A stretch of 64,000 nt of DNA. It comes from Flavobacteriaceae bacterium (lineage in GTDB: Bacteria; Bacteroidota; Bacteroidia; Flavobacteriales; Flavobacteriaceae). The translations under genes and the position numbers were made by a program. This document shows positions 33,681 through 42,602 of this stretch, piece after piece (position 1 is the stretch's first letter; each line of letters opens with the position of its first letter). The notes under the pieces are model-generated. The model made no database searches. It saw only the letters and a list, made by a program, of their open reading frames with translations, and was not told the origin of the DNA. Location: NCBI GenBank assembly GCA_016649715.1, contig JAENXC010000004.1, positions 62,001 to 126,000 on the forward strand, given 5' to 3'.

Positions 33681-35240
33681 ATGAAAATATTCTCAGCAGC
33701 ACAATTATACGAAGCCGACAAAACCACGGTTGAAAAACAAGAAATAACTTCCGAAGCATTGATGGAGCGTGCGGGAACGCAGATTTTTCAATGGCTGCAC
33801 CAACGCTTGAACAGAGCCCCTATTCCCATCCGCATTTTTTGTGGCATTGGCGACAATGGCGGTGATGGCTTGGTTGTAGGCAGATTGCTAATTGAGCAAG
33901 GCTATAACGCGATTGTGTATGTGGTGAACTGTAGCGACAAACGTTCCCAGAATTTTTTGGCGAATTATAACAAGATAAAAAATGCGACCAAAAAATGGCC
34001 CATTTTGATGAAGGGCGAAGAGGACTTTCCTGAAATAAACCCTGAGGATATTATTGTGGACGCCATCTTTGGTATTGGGCTGAACCGCTGCTCAGGCGGT
34101 TGGGTGAAAAAATTGATACAATATCTCAATGAAAACAAAGCGTTTAAATTGGCAATAGACATTCCCAGCGGACTTTTTTCTAATTCGCCTTTGGAAGATA
34201 AAGAAGCGGTTTTGAGAGCAAACCACACCCTAACGTTCCAAACGCCAAAACTGTCTTTCTTTTTGCCCGAAACCGCTCCATTCGTTTCAAACTTTGACGT
34301 TTTGGACATTGAGTTGGATATGGAATTCCTTCACAATACAGAGCCTTTGGCAGAGCTTATTTCAAGACCCGAAGCACAGCGTTTTTATCAGCCACGCGGA
34401 AAATTCAGCCATAAAGGAAACTTCGGCCACGCTTTGATTGTTGCGGGAAGCTACGGAAAAATTGGTGCGGCAGTGCTTTCCACAACTGCGGCTTTTAGAA
34501 TTGGGGCTGGATTGGTTACTGCGTTTATTCCCAAATGTGGCTACACTATTTTGCAGACCACAATCCCCGAAGCAATGGTTATTACCGATAAAGAAGAAGA
34601 ATTTATAAGTGAAGTTTCCGTAGATTTTGAACCATCAGCAATTGGAATTGGGATGGGAATCGGGAAAAACAAAGTGACGGTTGAAGCGATGAAAAGACTG
34701 TTCAAAAACAGCAAAGTTCCCTTTGTAATTGATGCAGATGCATTAAACAATATTTCCGAAAACAAGGAATTGTTAAATCTCATTCCGAAGCCGTGCCTGC
34801 CGGCAGGCAGGAATTCCGTGCTCACACCACATCCCGGGGAATTGAAGCGACTTATAGGCGAGTGGAAAAACGATTACGAAAAACTTGAAAAAGTAAAGAA
34901 GTTTTCAAACAAACACGAAGTTGTGGTTGTAATCAAAGGCGCTTACACAATAACTGTGTACAGGAATAAATTATACATAAACAACTCCGGAAACCCAGGA
35001 ATGGCGACTGCTGGCAGTGGCGATGCGCTTAGTGGCGTAATAACGGGACTGCTTTCCCAAGGCTACGATTCGCTGTTGGCTTCGGTGTTTGGGGTTTATT
35101 TGCACGGCCGTGCGGGCGATATTGCTTCGGGACAAATAGGTTATGAAGCTCTAATGGCGGGCGATATTATAGATAATTTGGGAGAAGCGTATTTGGACCT
35201 GTTCGCAAGTGAAGAGGAGGAACAAATCACAAATGATTAA
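33681..35240 (+). CDS. nnr: Bifunctional NAD(P)H-hydrate epimerase/dehydratase
   Basis: A 519-residue fusion. The N-terminal half is the epimerase (GDNGGDGLVVGRLLIEQGYN near residue 57, then DIIVDAIFGIGLNR and IDIPSGL). The C-terminal half is the ADP-dependent dehydratase (GHALIVAGSYGKIGAAVLS near residue 251, PFVIDADALN, VLTPHPGELKRLIG, and NPGMATAGSGDALSGVITG with the catalytic aspartate). It repairs NAD(P)H hydrates formed by heat or GAPDH. An extra stretch, PKPCLPAGRNS near residue 372, sits between two conserved motifs. It is encoded by a dispersed palindrome inserted in frame. Confidence 0.92.
   Translation: MKIFSAAQLYEADKTTVEKQEITSEALMERAGTQIFQWLHQRLNRAPIPIRIFCGIGDNGGDGLVVGRLLIEQGYNAIVYVVNCSDKRSQNFLANYNKIKNATKKWPILMKGEEDFPEINPEDIIVDAIFGIGLNRCSGGWVKKLIQYLNENKAFKLAIDIPSGLFSNSPLEDKEAVLRANHTLTFQTPKLSFFLPETAPFVSNFDVLDIELDMEFLHNTEPLAELISRPEAQRFYQPRGKFSHKGNFGHALIVAGSYGKIGAAVLSTTAAFRIGAGLVTAFIPKCGYTILQTTIPEAMVITDKEEEFISEVSVDFEPSAIGIGMGIGKNKVTVEAMKRLFKNSKVPFVIDADALNNISENKELLNLIPKPCLPAGRNSVLTPHPGELKRLIGEWKNDYEKLEKVKKFSNKHEVVVVIKGAYTITVYRNKLYINNSGNPGMATAGSGDALSGVITGLLSQGYDSLLASVFGVYLHGRAGDIASGQIGYEALMAGDIIDNLGEAYLDLFASEEEEQITND
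34782..34813. repeat. In-frame palindromic insertion inside nnr
   Basis: ATTCCGAAGCCG, then the perfect 16-bp palindrome TGCCTGCCGGCAGGCA, then GGAA. The same 32 bases occur, reverse-complemented, in the tfoX-like gene at 55768-55799. Here they are read as IPKPCLPAGRN; no stop codon results. Confidence 0.8.
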
Positions 35241-35257
35241 ATAGGAAATAATTAACC

Positions 35258-35299
35258 GCGAATTCACGAATAAAAATGTAAGATCATTCGTGAATTCGC
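35258..35299. terminator. Bidirectional hairpin between nnr and the TlpA-like gene
   Basis: GCGAATTCACGAAT and its exact complement (14 bp) enclose a 14-base loop between converging genes. It probably acts as a terminator; the EcoRI-like GAATTC core makes it resemble a dispersed flavobacterial hairpin. Confidence 0.65.
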
Positions 35300-35309
35300 A
35301 GCTTAATTT

Positions 35310-36677
35310 TTACATCAACCCATCAAACGTCTTCCGCAACTCAGGGTCCGAAGGTCTTGGCGCATCAGCAGAAACGATGTTTCCTTGTGGGTCTATCAAT
35401 ATAAATCTCGGGATTCCCAAAATGGCGTAGTCTTCCACAAATTTTGATTTCCAATTATTGTCCGCCATCAGTTGGATGCCGCCCAATTCCTTTTCAGAAA
35501 CCATAGCTTTCCACTTGTCGTAATCTTTGGATTCGTCTATTGAAATGCTCACAAACTGAACATTTTTGGTGTGATAATCTTTTTCAACTTCTTTCAGTGA
35601 AGGTATCTCACGCAAACAAGGCCCACACCAAGTGGCCCAAACATCTATATACACATATTTGCCTTTTAATGTTGCCAAATCTGTAGAACCGCCTTTGTGG
35701 TTTTCATAATTGAAAGTGGGCGAGGGCTTGCCTTCTGTAATGGTTTTCAATTTGTTGTAGCGTTCGGTGAGTTTTGCTAGGTTTTCAGGACTTGGATTGC
35801 TGTTTTTATAAATAGTATAAGCTTCATCCAAAGTTCCATCTGGTTTAAGGCCGAACTGCAAATAGGAACTCATTATTTTATCTTTTGCATAACCGTTTGG
35901 AAGTGCTTCATTCACTTTTTTAAGGTACAGAACGGTTTGGCTATTATCGCCACTTTCAAAAGTTTCTTCATTCACCAACCTCGTAAAATGGGCCTCCAAT
36001 AGATTTTGATATGACACGGAATTTCTAAATGCAAGGGTGTCCTTATAATTTATGTTCTTCAGTTCATCATAAAAATCGTCAGAAACTCTAAAAGCCTCAT
36101 CCCCTGAATAATAACGATGCGCGTCTTTGTAGTTCTCTAACATAAGTGCGTAGGAATATTTTTCCTCTTCATCGAATTTCTTCTTAAAATTCTCATTGTC
36201 AATCTTATTTGCGGTATACAAGCTATCAATGCTTTTTTGGTTCTGGTTCAAGCGCTTTTTAAAGTTGTTTTCGCCTAATGAAAACACTTCTTTACTGTCC
36301 ATTTTTTGCTCGCCCCAAAGATATTTGGTTGCCAAAAAATTATTGACATTTGCCAAATCACCTGTGTATTTTAGGCTTTCATCAAACTCGTCTGCATTTA
36401 AACTGACGGAAAGATTTTTTCCTTTTTCAAGGTAAACCTCTGTGCGTTCGCGACCTACATAAAGTTCATAAAACCCATCATTTTTTAAACGAAGGGTATC
36501 GGAAAACACACCATTTTGGTTGATGGGAATGTGGGCCTCAAAATCATTTCCATGGATAAGTGCGGTTTCTGCCGTGTTGTTTTCAACAGTTCCATTGATC
36601 ACGGAATAATCTGGTTTTTCTTCTTGTTTGCAAGAAATTACAAAGAGTACTAAAACAAATAAACTTAATTTTTTCAT
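35310..36677 (-). CDS. TlpA-family thiol-disulfide oxidoreductase, lipoprotein
   Basis: The start is placed at the ATG giving MKKLSLFVLVLFVISC, a lipoprotein signal with lipidated cysteine 16; the product is 455 residues. The N-terminal part (about 20-115) has a DUF4369-like beta domain (NGTVENNTAETALIHGNDF). A long helical middle follows. The thioredoxin domain is at about 320-455 with VDVWATWCGPCLREIPSL, holding the active-site CGPC. It likely reduces or isomerises disulfides in the periplasm. This architecture is widespread in Bacteroidota. The neighbouring convergent nnr is not functionally linked. Confidence 0.9.
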   Translation of the reverse strand: MKKLSLFVLVLFVISCKQEEKPDYSVINGTVENNTAETALIHGNDFEAHIPINQNGVFSDTLRLKNDGFYELYVGRERTEVYLEKGKNLSVSLNADEFDESLKYTGDLANVNNFLATKYLWGEQKMDSKEVFSLGENNFKKRLNQNQKSIDSLYTANKIDNENFKKKFDEEEKYSYALMLENYKDAHRYYSGDEAFRVSDDFYDELKNINYKDTLAFRNSVSYQNLLEAHFTRLVNEETFESGDNSQTVLYLKKVNEALPNGYAKDKIMSSYLQFGLKPDGTLDEAYTIYKNSNPSPENLAKLTERYNKLKTITEGKPSPTFNYENHKGGSTDLATLKGKYVYIDVWATWCGPCLREIPSLKEVEKDYHTKNVQFVSISIDESKDYDKWKAMVSEKELGGIQLMADNNWKSKFVEDYAILGIPRFILIDPQGNIVSADAPRPSDPELRKTFDGLM

Positions 36678-36832
36678 AGTTATGAATTTTAATTGGAACG
36701 TAAAATTACATATTGTATAAATATTTCTTTCCACGATGTTTTGTTAATTTTTATTTTGAATGAATTCAATACTAAAAAATAAGCTCACTTGCTTTTGAAA
36801 CAAAGAAAGGCGGCACAACAATTTAAAAATAG

Positions 36833-36840
36833 TATTTTTG
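36833..36840 (+). promoter_or_regulatory. -7 promoter element of hutH
   Basis: TATTTTTG matches TAnnTTTG exactly and lies 19 bases before the ATG. Confidence 0.5.
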
Positions 36841-36859
36841 CAAAACGAATACCTATCCA

Positions 36860-38371
36860 ATGCAAGAAACACATTATATAAGTTCTGAAATCCTTGATTT
36901 GGTCTCCGTCAAGGAAATAATTGAAAACCATAAAACCTTATCGCTTTCTGATGAAGCGCAGCTTAATATTAAGAAGTCTCGAGAGTATCTTGTTCAAAAG
37001 ATGAAGGACAACGATACGCCTGTTTACGGTATAAACACAGGTTTTGGTTCTTTGTGCAATGTGAAGATTTCTACGGAAAACCTTTCGAAATTGCAGGAAA
37101 ACCTCGTGATGTCCCACGCGTGTGGCACGGGTGAATTCGTTCCAAAACCCATTATAAAGTTGATGCTATTGCTGAAAATACAATCGCTCAGTTATGGCTA
37201 CAGTGGCGTACAGATTGAAACTGTGGAACGGTTGATCGATTTTTATAACAACGATATTCTGCCCGTAATTTACAACCAAGGAAGTTTGGGAGCTTCGGGC
37301 GATTTGGCACCCTTGGCGCACCTTTCGTTACCGTTGCTCGGCAAAGGCGAAGTGTATTACGGTGGCGAACGGATTTCTTCAGAAAAAATGCTGAAAAAAT
37401 TCAATTGGGAACCCATTACCATGCAAGCTAAGGAAGGCTTGGCATTGCTTAACGGAACCCAGTTTATGAGTGCCTATGGCGTGTATTGCATGTTGAAAAG
37501 CTACAAACTTTCCTATTTGGCCGACTTGATTGGGGCGATTTCCGTAGATGCGTTTGATTGCAATATGAGCCCGTTCAACGCCTTGGTTCATTTGGTGCGG
37601 CCGCACAGAGGGCAAGTGAAGACCGCTGAACAGATTTTAGGGTTTTTGGAAGGAAGCGAATTGGGCTTTTCCGAAAAGAAAAATGTACAGGATCCGTATT
37701 CTTTTCGCTGTATTCCGCAGGTTCACGGGGCTACAAAGGATACATTGCATTTTGTGCACAAAACGTTTAAGACCGAAATTAATTCGGTAACCGACAATCC
37801 GAATATTTTTGTAAAAGAAGATTTGATTATTTCTGGCGGAAATTTTCACGGTCAACCTTTGGCTTTGGCGTTGGATTATTTGGCAATTGCAATGGCAGAA
37901 TTGGGGAGTATTTCCGAGAGAAGAACCTACCAATTGGTTTCCGGTCTTCGGGAACTGCCTGCTTTTTTAGTAAATAATCCAGGACTTAACAGCGGGTTTA
38001 TGATTCCGCAATACACCGCGGCAAGTATTGTGAGCCAGAACAAACAGTTGGCTACGCCAGCTTCGGTAGATTCCATTGTTTCTTCAAACGGGCAGGAAGA
38101 CCACGTGAGTATGGGGGCGAACAGCGCCACAAAATGCTTACGGGTTATCAAAAACATTGAAACCATACTCGCCATTGAGTTGATGAATGCTTCACAAGCA
38201 CTAAGTTTTAGGGAGCCAAAAAAGTCTTCGCCTTTTGTGGAGTCATTTTTAAAGCCCTATCGTTCTGTAGTTCCTTTTATTGAAAATGACAGGTTGCTGG
38301 CAGACGATATTCACGCGAGCATTGCCTTTTTGCAATCTTTGGATGTTGACGCTGATATTTTATTTGGGTAA
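36860..38371 (+). CDS. hutH: Histidine ammonia-lyase
   Basis: A 503-residue member of the MIO-dependent ammonia-lyase family. The MIO cofactor forms from A145-S146-G147 in GSLGASGDLAPLAH. YGINTGFGSL (56-65) and NPNIFVKEDLIISGGNFHGQ (substrate site) are also conserved. Length and motifs match HutH rather than tyrosine or phenylalanine lyases, which have different residues before the MIO loop. It converts histidine to urocanate and ammonia, the first step of histidine breakdown. No hutU, hutI or hutG is in the window. It is followed within 14 bases by a T9SS protein gene. Confidence 0.92.
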   Translation: MQETHYISSEILDLVSVKEIIENHKTLSLSDEAQLNIKKSREYLVQKMKDNDTPVYGINTGFGSLCNVKISTENLSKLQENLVMSHACGTGEFVPKPIIKLMLLLKIQSLSYGYSGVQIETVERLIDFYNNDILPVIYNQGSLGASGDLAPLAHLSLPLLGKGEVYYGGERISSEKMLKKFNWEPITMQAKEGLALLNGTQFMSAYGVYCMLKSYKLSYLADLIGAISVDAFDCNMSPFNALVHLVRPHRGQVKTAEQILGFLEGSELGFSEKKNVQDPYSFRCIPQVHGATKDTLHFVHKTFKTEINSVTDNPNIFVKEDLIISGGNFHGQPLALALDYLAIAMAELGSISERRTYQLVSGLRELPAFLVNNPGLNSGFMIPQYTAASIVSQNKQLATPASVDSIVSSNGQEDHVSMGANSATKCLRVIKNIETILAIELMNASQALSFREPKKSSPFVESFLKPYRSVVPFIENDRLLADDIHASIAFLQSLDVDADILFG

Positions 38372-38385
38372 ATTTTAATTATAAA

Positions 38386-39285
38386 ATGAAAATATTCAAT
38401 ATAAAAAAAATAGCATTGGTTGCGGTTTTCTCCTTCTTCGGTATTTCAGTTTTTTCGCAAAACTATAAGCCATTGCTGGACAATATTAATGAATGGCATT
38501 TTACCTCCTGTTATTTTGGGTGTTTTACAGACGTATATTACACCAATGGCGACACTATAGTTGATGGAAAAAATTATAAAATTTTAGATGGGTATCACTA
38601 CATTTCCCGCACTTTTTTACTTCGTGAGGATGTGGCAAATAAAAAGGTTTATTTGAACCTCGTTTCTGCAGCAGGCAATGAGGAGTTTTTATTGTATGAT
38701 TTTTCGCTGAATGAAGGAGATGTTTTCAATATGCAAAATCCGATTAGCCCTTTCCCGGAAGATGGCGGTCCTTTTGTGTTAGACTCCATTGTTGAAAGAC
38801 CCTTGGTGGACGGCAATGCGTACAAGCATTTTTATTTTTCACCCACAGCCGGCAATACTAACAGCACAGAAAATGCGGTATGGATAGAGGGGCTTGGGTC
38901 ACTTTCATTAATAAATGCTCCGGGAGGTCATCCAGACATAAATGCCGTAGGAAATTTGAGTTGTTTTTTTAAAAATACGGAAGCTTTTTATGTGAACTTA
39001 GACTCCATTGATGATTGTTTACCCCTTGTTTTAGGGATTAAAAAGAATAACTTAGACAATGTTATTGCCTCAAAGAAGACCAACAGCAACAATTGTATTT
39101 TGAGCAATACCCAACAAGTAAAAGATGTAACTGTTTTCGATCTTTCCGGCAAAAAACTTGAAATGATAACCAATAATGGGAAGAATTCAATATCTATTGA
39201 TATGTCTAATTATCAAAATGGTTTGTATATCCTTCTAGCCACTGGGTTCGGCGACACGAAGAGGTCTTTCAAAATAATGAAGTAG
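38386..39285 (+). CDS. Secreted protein with T9SS C-terminal sorting domain
   Basis: A 299-residue protein with an N-terminal signal peptide (IALVAVFSFFGISVFSQ). At the C-terminus is a type IX secretion sorting domain of about 75 residues: VTVFDLSGKKLEMI, then YQNGLYILLATGFGDTKRSFKI. The body (LLDNINEWHFTSCYFGCF, NGDTIVDGKNYKILDGYHY) is a beta-rich domain common in Flavobacteriia, without known catalytic residues. It should be exported through the outer membrane by T9SS. It is possibly co-transcribed with hutH because of the 14-base gap, but a role in histidine use is not suggested. Confidence 0.82.
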   Translation: MKIFNIKKIALVAVFSFFGISVFSQNYKPLLDNINEWHFTSCYFGCFTDVYYTNGDTIVDGKNYKILDGYHYISRTFLLREDVANKKVYLNLVSAAGNEEFLLYDFSLNEGDVFNMQNPISPFPEDGGPFVLDSIVERPLVDGNAYKHFYFSPTAGNTNSTENAVWIEGLGSLSLINAPGGHPDINAVGNLSCFFKNTEAFYVNLDSIDDCLPLVLGIKKNNLDNVIASKKTNSNNCILSNTQQVKDVTVFDLSGKKLEMITNNGKNSISIDMSNYQNGLYILLATGFGDTKRSFKIMK

Positions 39286-39287
39286 GT

Positions 39288-39668
39288 TTATTTGGAAGAA
39301 GCGTTTTCTATCATTTCTTTCACCCAATCTTTCGCATCATCCAAGTTGCTGAAATGTTTAAACGGTTTTTTTAGAAATCTTTTTTCAATTTCTATATTAC
39401 TTACTTTAAGTCCAACACCTGAAACAACTGCAAAAGCGACTAAGTTTTCAATTTTGGATGTTTTTAAATATACCATTGGATCAACGGCGTAGGAGTTTTT
39501 ACGGTACGTAATATATCCGAATGGGCGCCCTTTAAAATATTCATTGGAAATGGCCACCAAGTCGTCATTATATTCGGGTATGACCGTAATTCCTTCTTTC
39601 ATGACCACAACCACAAAATTTTTAAAAACTCGAATTTCTCCGAACTCAAAATGTAAAGTTTTGATCAT
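39288..39668 (-). CDS. Putative STAS/SpoIIAA-like protein
   Basis: A 126-residue soluble protein with alternating beta-strands and helices. The core YFKGRPFGYITYRKNSYAVDPMVYL followed by ENLVAFAVVSGVG resembles a family of SpoIIAA/SEC14-like (STAS) small proteins in Flavobacteriaceae. FRFL-rich segments near the end (IEKRFLKKPFKHFSNLDDA) fit the last helix of the fold. No partner kinase gene is present. The classification is by pattern only, so function remains open. It ends two bases from the converging T9SS gene. Confidence 0.5.
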   Translation of the reverse strand: MIKTLHFEFGEIRVFKNFVVVVMKEGITVIPEYNDDLVAISNEYFKGRPFGYITYRKNSYAVDPMVYLKTSKIENLVAFAVVSGVGLKVSNIEIEKRFLKKPFKHFSNLDDAKDWVKEMIENASSK

Positions 39669-39741
39669 AAAGCTATATTTAAGAATAGTTAATATACGGA
39701 TTTTTAATGAGTTGTCTATAATTTCTCTGTAAAAGCAAAAA

Positions 39742-39772
39742 AAGAGTCCTTAAGTAGTACTTAAGAACTCTT
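39742..39772 (-). terminator. Terminator of clpC
   Basis: AAGAGTCCTTAAG/CTTAAGAACTCTT pairs with one mismatch. On the minus strand it is followed by a T-rich tract (complement of the A-run at 39732-39743). Confidence 0.75.
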
Positions 39773-39793
39773 AGTTATTGAAGTCGAAAAAAA

Positions 39794-42346
39794 CTAAGAT
39801 TCCGTAGTCTTTTTCTGTTTTTTAATATTAATGGTAAGCTCGTTCGTTTTTTCATCGAGATCCATCGTGATGGAATCGCCTTCCTGCAGACCGCTATTTA
39901 TTATTTCTTCGGCCAAAGCATCTTCAATATATTTTTGAATGGCACGGTTCAATGGTCTTGCGCCGTACTGTTTGTCAAAACCTTTATCGGCAATAAAATC
40001 CTTGGCCTTTTCGGTAAGTTTAAGCTCATAACCCAATTCTGAAATACGAAGGAACAATTTGTCCAACTCAATATCAATAATCTTGTGGATGTCCTCTCTT
40101 TCCAATGGGTTGAAGACCATAACGTCATCAATTCGGTTAAGGAATTCGGGGGCGAAAGTTTTTTTCAGTGCGTTTTCTATCACGCTTTTTGTGTGTGTCT
40201 CTTCTTGGCTTTTCCGCGCCGCAGTACCAAAACCAACACCTTGCCCAAAATCCTTAATTTGACGGGCACCAATATTGGAGGTCATAATAATAATGGTATT
40301 TCTGAAATCGATCTTTCTTCCAAGACTATCGGTTAAATACCCATCGTCCAAAACCTGGAGAAGCATATTGAAAACATCGGGATGCGCTTTTTCAATTTCG
40401 TCCAAAAGAAGTACGGCATAAGGTTTTCTTCTTATTTTTTCAGTAAGCTGACCGCCTTCTTCGTAACCCACATATCCCGGAGGCGCGCCAACCAAGCGGG
40501 AAATGGAAAATTTCTCCATATACTCGCTCATATCGATTCGCACCAAAGCGTTGTCCGAATCAAACAATTCACGAGCAAGAACTTTTGCAAGCTGTGTTTT
40601 ACCAACCCCTGTTTGTCCCAAAAATATAAACGAACCAATTGGTTTGTTTGGGTCTTTTAATCCCGCGCGGTTCCGTTGGATTGCTTTCACCACTTTGGCA
40701 ACCGCTTCGTCCTGCCCAATCACTTTTCCTTTTATTCGGTCGGGTAGGGCGGCAAGTTTTTTACTTTCAGTTTGTGCAATTCTATTTACGGGAACGCCTG
40801 TCATCATGGAGACCACTTCTGCCACATCTTCTTCAGAAACGGTTTCTTTGTGAAGTTTAGAATCTGCCTCCCATTGTTCTTGTTCAATGGCGAGTTCTTT
40901 TTCAAGATTTTTTTCATCATCTCGAAGTTTGGCTGCTTCTTCGTATTTCTGTTTTTTTACGACCGTATTTTTCAGCTCGCGCACTTCTTCCAATTGTTTT
41001 TCAATTTCCAGAATTTTTTCGGGAACGTTAATGTTCGTGATGTGAACGCGGGAACCAGCTTCGTCTAACGCATCAATAGCTTTATCAGGAAGAAAACGCT
41101 CCGTCATATATCTATTCGTAAGCTTAACGCACGCTTCAATGGCATCATCGGTATAGATCACGTTGTGGTGCGCTTCGTATTTATCTTTAATGTTTTTAAG
41201 AATTTCGATGGTTTCTTCAACAGTCGTTGGTTCCACTATCACTTTCTGAAAACGTCTTTCAAGCGCGCCGTCTTTTTCAATATACTGGCGGTATTCGTCC
41301 AAAGTGGTCGCGCCGATACATTGAATTTCTCCCCGTGCCAACGCTGGTTTGAACATATTGGAAGCGTCCAAAGAACCCGTTGCGCCACCGGCACCAACGA
41401 TTGTATGGATTTCATCAATGAAAAGAATAATGTCGTCATTCTTTTCCAACTCGTTCATCACGGCTTTCATGCGTTCCTCAAACTGGCCGCGGTATTTGGT
41501 TCCCGCCACAAGGCTCGCCAAATCTAACGTCACAACTCTTTTATCGTAAAGAATTCGGGAAACTTTTCGTTGAATAATGCGCAGTGCCAAACCCTCGGCA
41601 ATGGCAGATTTACCAACGCCAGGTTCGCCAATCAGCAATGGATTGTTTTTCTTTCTTCGGCTTAAAATCTGGGAAACACGCTGTATTTCGTTTTCGCGAC
41701 CCACAACGGGATCCAGTTTTCCTTCTTCGGCCATGGCAGTCAGGTCCCTTCCGAAGTTATCCAAAACAGGGGTCTTTGACTTTTTATTGGTTTTTGCGGT
41801 AGAACTGGCAAATAGATTTTCTTTACTTGCATCTTCTGCAGAAGTGTCGTCATCGTTCGGAAACGCTTCGGCACTTGGGAGGTCCATATAATCGTCGTCG
41901 TTTGTAATCATAAGTTTAAATTGGTCTTTTACCGCATCATAATCTACCTTCATTTTGTTCAGCAATTTTGTAGTGGGGTCGTTTTCATTCCGAAGAATGC
42001 ACAACAGCAAATGTGCCGTATTGATGGAGTTGCTTTGAAAAAGTTTGGCCTCCAAAAAGGTGGTCTTCAGTGCCCTTTCCGCTTGACGGGTGAGGTGAAG
42101 GTTCTTTTTATCGTTTGTGTTTGTAGTGATTCCGGGATTTGCCGGGCTCAAAATTTCAACCTTTCGCCGTAGGTGGTTCAGGTCTATTGAAAGTGCGTTC
42201 AGTATAGTTACCGCTTTGCCGCTACCATCCCTTAAAAGCCCTAACATTAAATGCTCGGTGCCAATAAAATCGTGGCCCAGGCGCAGGGCTTCTTCTTTGC
42301 TGAAGGCAATTACATCTTTTACTCTGGGGGAAAAATTATCGTCCAT
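39794..42346 (-). CDS. clpC: ATP-dependent protease ATPase subunit ClpC
   Basis: An 850-residue Hsp100 chaperone. It has a Clp N-domain (residues 1-145, starting [20 protein letters not shown]) and two AAA+ modules: Walker [10 protein letters not shown] near residue 240 and GQTGVGKTQ near residue 575. Between them is a UVR-like middle segment ([22 protein letters not shown], about 460). It unfolds proteins for ClpP degradation; no clpP is visible here. Flavobacterial ClpC is the usual stress-response ATPase. The gene is divergent from gyrA with 256 bases between them. Confidence 0.95.
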   Translation of the reverse strand: MDDNFSPRVKDVIAFSKEEALRLGHDFIGTEHLMLGLLRDGSGKAVTILNALSIDLNHLRRKVEILSPANPGITTNTNDKKNLHLTRQAERALKTTFLEAKLFQSNSINTAHLLLCILRNENDPTTKLLNKMKVDYDAVKDQFKLMITNDDDYMDLPSAEAFPNDDDTSAEDASKENLFASSTAKTNKKSKTPVLDNFGRDLTAMAEEGKLDPVVGRENEIQRVSQILSRRKKNNPLLIGEPGVGKSAIAEGLALRIIQRKVSRILYDKRVVTLDLASLVAGTKYRGQFEERMKAVMNELEKNDDIILFIDEIHTIVGAGGATGSLDASNMFKPALARGEIQCIGATTLDEYRQYIEKDGALERRFQKVIVEPTTVEETIEILKNIKDKYEAHHNVIYTDDAIEACVKLTNRYMTERFLPDKAIDALDEAGSRVHITNINVPEKILEIEKQLEEVRELKNTVVKKQKYEEAAKLRDDEKNLEKELAIEQEQWEADSKLHKETVSEEDVAEVVSMMTGVPVNRIAQTESKKLAALPDRIKGKVIGQDEAVAKVVKAIQRNRAGLKDPNKPIGSFIFLGQTGVGKTQLAKVLARELFDSDNALVRIDMSEYMEKFSISRLVGAPPGYVGYEEGGQLTEKIRRKPYAVLLLDEIEKAHPDVFNMLLQVLDDGYLTDSLGRKIDFRNTIIIMTSNIGARQIKDFGQGVGFGTAARKSQEETHTKSVIENALKKTFAPEFLNRIDDVMVFNPLEREDIHKIIDIELDKLFLRISELGYELKLTEKAKDFIADKGFDKQYGARPLNRAIQKYIEDALAEEIINSGLQEGDSITMDLDEKTNELTINIKKQKKTTES

Positions 42347-42602
42347 ATATATAAAATCCTCTTCTTTTAGGTACTAAATTAACCAAAATAGGACAAATAC
42401 TGTTCCTCTTTGGTATCATTTTAGTAAAAGGACAAAATATCTCTTGAAATACAAAGAAGATTCCGCGATACTTATTAACGATTTCAACCCCCAAAGTTGT
42501 TAATAAATTCGTGAATAACAGATGCCAAAACCCCCTGTTAAACCTACGAAAATGTGTATCTTGCTCCATTAGTTTAACAACGATAAATAAACCTATTTTT
42601 TT

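Noticed and set aside
36860-39285. A histidine utilisation operon made of hutH and the following T9SS protein
   Set aside because: No hutU, hutI or hutG is present, and the second gene is a secreted protein with no catabolic domain.
41165-41527. A 120-residue frame antisense to clpC
   Set aside because: It lies wholly inside the clpC gene, where coding is beyond doubt, and looks like a shadow.
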